A stretch of 64,000 bases of DNA, taken from assembly GCF_000422825.1 (NCBI RefSeq), contig NZ_KE383929.1, positions 496,001 through 560,000 of the forward strand, in the 5' to 3' direction. The notes beneath the pieces are model-generated. The model was given only the letters and a program-made list of their open reading frames with translations, was not told the DNA's origin and did no database searches. The stretch comes from Nocardioides insulae DSM 17944. GTDB lineage: Bacteria > Actinomycetota > Actinomycetes > Propionibacteriales > Nocardioidaceae. Made by a program: the position numbers and the translations under genes. Every line of letters begins with the position of its first letter. Positions within the stretch are counted from its first letter, which is position 1. Positions 59,925 through 64,000 of the stretch are shown here, one piece after another.

Positions 59925-60706
59925 TGCTGGGCCTCCTGTACGGCCTGGTCGTAGTCGGCCCAGATCTGTTCGTCGCTCTTGCCGGCGGCCTTGCCCGCCC
60001 GCCACACCGGACCGGGGTCGACCGCCCGGGGCTGCCGGACCGCGCCGCCGCGCCAGTAGCCCATCACGTCGTACGCCGACGCCGGCAGCCTGCGCTCACG
60101 CATGAGGTGTTTGCGGATGGCGCGCATCTGCGAGGACTCCCCGGCCATCCAGAAGTAGCCGTCGCCCCCGGGCCAGTCGATCGTCTCGACGGCCGCGGCC
60201 AGGGCCGAACCGCCCTCCTCCGGTGCCGGCAGCCAGGTCACCTCGACGCCGGGGAGGTACCGCTCCCTGGCCACGTCACGGGTGTCGTCGGGGACCTCCG
60301 CCCAGACCCGCACCGGCAGCGTGGAGGTCTCGGCGATCCGGGCCATCGCCGGCAGGGCGGTGAGGTCGCCGACCAACAGCACCCAGCCGGCCCCCTCCGG
60401 CTCGGTGTAGGAGCCCTTCGGCGCGGTGATCGTGATGGTCTCCCCCACGATCGACTCACGCCCGGCCCACTCGGTGACCAGCCCGGTCTCATGCACCACG
60501 ATGTCGAGGGTCAGCAGGCCCCCGGCGTGGGCCCGCACCGTGTAGTAGCGGCTCTGGAACTGCCCCGGCACGATCAGGCCCACCCACTCGTCGGGCACCC
60601 CGGTGCCGCGGAAGTCGGGGGCCGACACGACGATCCGGACCAGGTGTGGCGAGAGCTGTTCCCGGGAGACGACCTCGGCGGCGTACTGCTCTGCTCTGGT
60701 GCTCAC
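59921..60706 (-). CDS. Siderophore-interacting FAD-binding protein
   Basis: The 261-residue protein has the SIP pattern: SPHLVRIVVSAPDF, QSRYYTVRAHAGG (FAD site), GLVTEWAGRESIVGETITITAPKGSY, WVLLVGDLTALPAMARIAE and YFWMAGESSQMRAIRKHLM. It should reduce ferric siderophores using NAD(P)H. It shares a GTGA overlap with era. Confidence 0.9.
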   Translation of the reverse strand: MSTRAEQYAAEVVSREQLSPHLVRIVVSAPDFRGTGVPDEWVGLIVPGQFQSRYYTVRAHAGGLLTLDIVVHETGLVTEWAGRESIVGETITITAPKGSYTEPEGAGWVLLVGDLTALPAMARIAETSTLPVRVWAEVPDDTRDVARERYLPGVEVTWLPAPEEGGSALAAAVETIDWPGGDGYFWMAGESSQMRAIRKHLMRERRLPASAYDVMGYWRGGAVRQPRAVDPGPVWRAGKAAGKSDEQIWADYDQAVQEAQQ

Positions 60707-60772
60707 CCGCCAAGGCTACCGGGCAGCGCCCGGGCCGCTGATTCGTGAGCTCCACCCTGCCCGGCGGGCTTC

Positions 60773-60815
60773 GTCTGCGCCGACTCACCCGGTTCGGCAG
60801 TGAGTCGGCGCAGAC
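60773..60815. terminator. Terminator downstream of the 10-methyl fatty acid genes
   Basis: GTCTGCGCCGACTCAC pairs perfectly with GTGAGTCGGCGCAGAC (16 bases) across an 11-base loop, 14 bases beyond the tmsB stop on the minus strand. Confidence 0.85.
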
Positions 60816-60828
60816 CCCGGCAGCTCGC

Positions 60829-62142
60829 TCAGACCCCGAAGTCAGGGCGCAGCGGGTAGCCGCTGACGCCGTCGGTGGTCTTGGTCGCCAACACGTGGTG
60901 CAACTGGATGTCGTTGCGCTCGAAGGCGATCCGGGAGCCGGCCATGTACAGGCCCCAGACCTTGGCGGTGCCGAGTCCGGCTTCGGCGACGCACTCGTCC
61001 CAGTGCTCGACCAGGTTGCGGTTCCAGCCGGCGAGGGTCTTGGCGTAGTGCACCCGGATGTTCTCGTGGTGCTGCACCTCGAGGCCGGCATCCTCGGCAG
61101 CGGCCACGATGGTGCCCGAGCCGGTGATCTCACCGTCGGGGAACACATAGCGGTCGATGAACGCACCGGCACTGGCGCGGGCCACGTTGTCGGAGCGGGT
61201 GATGCAGTGGTTGAGCAGCCGGCCGCCCGGCTTGAGCCGGTCGTGGATGAACCCGAAGTAGGACGGGTAGTTCTTCACCCCGATGTGCTCGGTGAGGCCG
61301 ATCGAGCTGACCGCGTCGAAGTCGCGCTCCGACAGGTCGCGGTAGTCGGAGAACCGGACCTCGGCGAGGTCGTCGAGCCCCTCCTCCTTGATCCGCTGCG
61401 CGGCCCAGGACGCCTGCTCGCGGGAGAGCGTGACACCGATCGCCCTGACCCCGTAGTGCCTGGCCGCGTGGCGGACCATGCCGCCCCAGCCGCAACCGAG
61501 GTCGAGCAGCCGCTGCCCGGGCTTGAGGTCGAGCTTGCGGCAGATCAGGTCGTACTTGTTCGCCTGAGCCTCCTCGAGGGTGGAGTCCTCGGTCGGGAAG
61601 ACCGCGCAGGTGTAGGTCATCGACGGCCCGAGGACGTACTCGTAGAAGGTGTTGGAGACGTCGTAGTGATGGTGGATCGCGTCGGCGTCGCGGACCTGGC
61701 TGTGCCGGCCCCACCGGGCGAGACCGCGGAGCCCCTCCAGCTTGTGCCGCCACGACGGCAGGTGCTCCTGGGGCGGGGGCGGCGGCGGCTTGAGATGGCT
61801 CACCCCGAGGGTGCGCACGATCTGGATCAGCTCACTCGGGGTCGGCCGCTTGAAGCTGGTGTGGTTGAGCAGGATCTGCAGCAACGGGTACGGGTCGCCG
61901 GGATGGGCGCCGTGGAGCTGTAGCTCGTCGGTCACATACGCCCGGGCCAGGCCCAGGTCACCGGGCGCGGTCATCAGGTAGGAGAGGGCGCGCTCGCTGA
62001 CGAGGTCGAGGGTGAACTCGGCGTCCTCAGGACCGGCCGAGCTACCGTCGTACGCCGTCATCCGTAGCGGCAGCCCGTCCCTGAAGAGGGACGCGATCGT
62101 GGGGGCGATGCCCTCAGAGACACGAGTGGTCGGCGCCGTCAT
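60829..62142 (-). CDS. tmsB: Cyclopropane-fatty-acid-synthase-type methyltransferase, 10-methyl fatty acid synthesis
   Basis: The 437-residue protein has the CFA/mycolic acid methyltransferase fold: LDLGCGWGGMVRHAARHYGVRAIGVTLSREQASWA (SAM site), SIGLTEHIGVKNYPSYF and a C-terminal FERNDIQLHHVLATK. Its gene overlaps by four bases an FAD oxidoreductase gene. In Actinobacteria this pair (tmsB/tmsA, also bfaB/bfaA) makes 10-methylene and then 10-methyl fatty acids such as tuberculostearic acid. Assignment rests on the pairing; cyclopropane formation is the alternative. Confidence 0.85.
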   Translation of the reverse strand: MTAPTTRVSEGIAPTIASLFRDGLPLRMTAYDGSSAGPEDAEFTLDLVSERALSYLMTAPGDLGLARAYVTDELQLHGAHPGDPYPLLQILLNHTSFKRPTPSELIQIVRTLGVSHLKPPPPPPQEHLPSWRHKLEGLRGLARWGRHSQVRDADAIHHHYDVSNTFYEYVLGPSMTYTCAVFPTEDSTLEEAQANKYDLICRKLDLKPGQRLLDLGCGWGGMVRHAARHYGVRAIGVTLSREQASWAAQRIKEEGLDDLAEVRFSDYRDLSERDFDAVSSIGLTEHIGVKNYPSYFGFIHDRLKPGGRLLNHCITRSDNVARASAGAFIDRYVFPDGEITGSGTIVAAAEDAGLEVQHHENIRVHYAKTLAGWNRNLVEHWDECVAEAGLGTAKVWGLYMAGSRIAFERNDIQLHHVLATKTTDGVSGYPLRPDFGV

Positions 62143-63545
62143 CGTCTTTTCACCGCCTTGTCATAGAGGCTGGTCAGCCTGTTGTCGGGATCGTAGATCT
62201 TCTTGACCTCGGCCAGGTGTCGGCCGTGATACAACTCGTCGAAGGTGTCGCGGTCGTAGAACGCCTCCGAGTAGAGCGACTTGTGCCCGCCCAGCGCGTG
62301 CACCTTCCGCTCGATGGCACGGTTGCGCGGCGCGTCGTCGCGCCCGGGCCCCACGGGGACGGTGCCCCAGAACCCCGCGTTGACGTAGATGCGCCCGGGC
62401 TCGAGCGGGTAGGACGGCCACTTGTCGCCGACGCCCTCGCCGGGACCGTCGCGGTGGATGCCGGTCGAGATGAGGGGGCACAGCCACACCGGGCGCATCC
62501 CGATCTCGGCGTCGAACCAACTCAGGAACTCCGGGAGCCGCTCGACGGGGACCTCGATGTCCTGGACCACGCGCTCACGCAGCGGCACCCCCTTGCGCCG
62601 GTCGAGGCGGTCGATGATGTCGAAGCGGCGATCGAGGCCGAGCAGTCCCATGTAGACGTCGGACCTGCGCTTGCTGCGCGGCCACAGTCGGCGCAGCACG
62701 GGGTGCTGGGCTCCGAAGGCCCCGGAGCACCAGAACCAGTCGGTGTCCCAGCGCCACAGGTAGTCGTACATGGTCAGTACGTCGCGCTCGCGCTGCTGGA
62801 TGGAGCGGTAGTAGACCCGCTGACCGGTGTAGTCGCTGGGCCTCGAGCCGGCCTCCTCGGTCCATCGCGCCAGGGTGAGGTAGTACTCCCCCGGGGCGAA
62901 GGCCACACCGTCGAGGGCGTCCACGCGGATCCCGTCGTACTCGCGCTTGCCCGGGGAGCCCGCAATATCGGTGATCGCCTCGACCAGCCGGGTCGCATCG
63001 TCGAAGCGGATGTGCCGCAACTCCACGAAGCTGGGCACCCGCTCGAGGGCGATCTTGAGCCTGGTGGCGTAGCCGAGCGAGCCGTAGGAATTGGGGAAGG
63101 CGTCGAAGAGCGTCTCACCCGGGCGAGTGGTGATGACCTCGCCGGCACCGGTGAAGACGTCCATCTCCAGGACCGACTCGTGCGGCAGGCCGTTACGGAA
63201 ACTGGTCGCCTCGATGCCCATGCCGGTCACGGCCCCGCCGAGCGTGATCGTGCGCAGCTGCGGGACGACGTACGGGATCAGCCCGTGCAGCAGAGTGGCC
63301 TCGACGAGGTCCTCGTAGGTGCACATGCCCTGGACGTCAGCGGTGCCCGCAACGGGGTCGACCTCGATGACACCGGTGAGCCCGCTGACGTCGAGACCGG
63401 GCGCGTCGGTGGAGGCCCGCGGCCGGAAGAGGTTGGTCGTCTTCTTCGCGAGCCGCACCGGAGAACCATCAGGGATCGCGCGGTAGGAGTCCCTGAGCCG
63501 CTGGACCGCGGCCTCGTGGGTGCTCCAGGCATTCTCTCCTGTCAC
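62139..63545 (-). CDS. tmsA: FAD-binding oxidoreductase, 10-methylene fatty acid reductase
   Basis: The 468-residue protein starts at a GTG. The FAD_binding_4 domain has GVIEVDPVAGTADVQGMCTYEDLVEATLLHGLIPYVVPQLRTITLGGAVTGMGIEATSFRNGL, like DHCR24-type reductases, and the C-terminus ends DNRLTSLYDKAVKRR. With the overlapping methyltransferase gene it forms the 10-methyl fatty acid operon, in which this enzyme reduces the methylene intermediate. A TACATT box about ten bases upstream suggests a leaderless message. Confidence 0.85.
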   Translation of the reverse strand: MTGENAWSTHEAAVQRLRDSYRAIPDGSPVRLAKKTTNLFRPRASTDAPGLDVSGLTGVIEVDPVAGTADVQGMCTYEDLVEATLLHGLIPYVVPQLRTITLGGAVTGMGIEATSFRNGLPHESVLEMDVFTGAGEVITTRPGETLFDAFPNSYGSLGYATRLKIALERVPSFVELRHIRFDDATRLVEAITDIAGSPGKREYDGIRVDALDGVAFAPGEYYLTLARWTEEAGSRPSDYTGQRVYYRSIQQRERDVLTMYDYLWRWDTDWFWCSGAFGAQHPVLRRLWPRSKRRSDVYMGLLGLDRRFDIIDRLDRRKGVPLRERVVQDIEVPVERLPEFLSWFDAEIGMRPVWLCPLISTGIHRDGPGEGVGDKWPSYPLEPGRIYVNAGFWGTVPVGPGRDDAPRNRAIERKVHALGGHKSLYSEAFYDRDTFDELYHGRHLAEVKKIYDPDNRLTSLYDKAVKRR

Positions 63546-63650
63546 GAACCGCCAATGTACTCCTGCCGCTCGCGTCCCAGTCGTCGAGGGTGCCCGACAC
63601 TCCCGAAGCGGGCCTCGATGCAGGTCTGAGCGGCGGGACCACGGTGACGC

Positions 63651-64000
63651 TCAGTCGCGCTGGGCGAAGGCGAGCCGGCCGCGGGCATCGCCGACGTGGA
63701 CGAGTACGCCGGGGCCCGCGAAGTCGCGCACGATCGCCAGGTCCGTCTCGTCCGGGGTCTCGGCGGTCACGGCGTCGTCGCTGAGCAGCACGACCGCCTC
63801 GAGACCGCGCGACCCGGAGGCGACCGCCATCGCGACGCAGCCCGCGATCGCGGAGAGCTGGAGCGAGGGCAGGTCCACCGTGGCGGCGGCGTAGGTGCGG
63901 CCGTCCAGGTCACGGACGGCGGCCCCCTCCCTTGCACCGATCCGGGCACGGGTGGCACGGGCCAGGGTGACCAGCTTCTTGTCCTCGGCCGAGAGCGGGG
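63651..64000 (-). CDS. Cytidine-deaminase-like protein lacking zinc ligands, N-terminus cut by window edge
   Basis: The frame is open from beyond base 64000 to a stop at 63651 (at least 115 residues). The visible part reads PLSAEDKKLVTLARATRARIG, DLDGRTYAAATVDLPSLQLSAIAGCVAMAVASGSRGLEAVVLLSD and ends ARGRLAFAQRD. This resembles the cytidine deaminase fold, but where the catalytic HAE and PCxxC should be there is AIAG and TPDETD. It is therefore probably not a deaminase. Homologues of this type sit near era in Actinobacteria. The first residues are outside the window. Confidence 0.7.
   Translation of the reverse strand, partial: PLSAEDKKLVTLARATRARIGAREGAAVRDLDGRTYAAATVDLPSLQLSAIAGCVAMAVASGSRGLEAVVLLSDDAVTAETPDETDLAIVRDFAGPGVLVHVGDARGRLAFAQRD

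Overview
The window is high-GC DNA with short intergenic gaps and many ATGA or GTGA stop/start overlaps, as in Actinobacteria. The core block era - leuA - recO - uppS - zur/znu - glyS - dusB - dgt - dnaG - tRNA, together with a 10-methyl fatty acid (tmsA/tmsB) pair, fits a Nocardioides-like member of the Propionibacteriales. The genus is an inference from gene order and content.

Left part (1-24 kb) is accessory and rich in peptide-modifying enzymes. (a) 1-3646, minus strand: a cytosolic subtilisin-like protease whose C-terminus carries 14 consecutive Cys-x-Ser units at seven-residue spacing. It is followed by a small-molecule-kinase-fold phosphotransferase and a HopA1-family protein that runs off the window. 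Kinase plus HopA1 is the Ser/Thr phosphorylation-elimination pair of class V lanthipeptides and thioamitides, so the protease may itself be the modified substrate. This is the strongest candidate for an undescribed system. A divergent DUF2278-lamin-tail protein (3918-4916) sits beside it. (b) 4993-24040: a thiopeptide-like or goadsporin-like RiPP cluster. Two plus-strand precursors (51 and 50 aa) have cores made almost only of Ser, Thr and Cys. They face a tightly packed minus-strand operon of about 17.4 kb: SARP regulator, ThiF-like leader-binding protein, YcaO, SagB-type dehydrogenase, LanB glutamylation enzyme, SpaB_C elimination-type protein, an in-frame RRE-M50 protease-ABC ATPase fusion, ABC-2 permease, a second YcaO and an M20 amidohydrolase. 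A PF04072-type methyltransferase follows. The accessory region ends at a terminator and tRNA-Asn (24199-24271).

Middle part (24-48 kb) is mostly housekeeping: dnaG, a nitrilase-superfamily amidase, a 2-hydroxyacid dehydrogenase, dgt, two duplicated exported SH3-like proteins with a near-identical leader, dusB, a lipoprotein, glyS, a Zur-controlled znuA-znuC-znuB-zur operon with a double operator touching the start codon, uppS, an MFS exporter with its HxlR regulator, a thioesterase, a quinone-type oxidoreductase, recO, a membrane Ser/Thr kinase, and leuA with a leucine-rich leader peptide and attenuator hairpin.

Right part (48-64 kb): a PNPOx-like protein, a flavodoxin-like protein, ackA with phosphoketolase (acetyl-phosphate shunt), a large secreted GH106 alpha-L-rhamnosidase behind a LacI-type operator, a META-domain lipoprotein, two septum-formation-family lipoproteins, era, a siderophore-interacting flavoprotein, tmsB-tmsA for 10-methyl-branched fatty acids, and a cytidine-deaminase-like protein lacking catalytic zinc ligands, cut by the window edge. 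No CRISPR array, rRNA, insertion sequence or prophage gene was seen.
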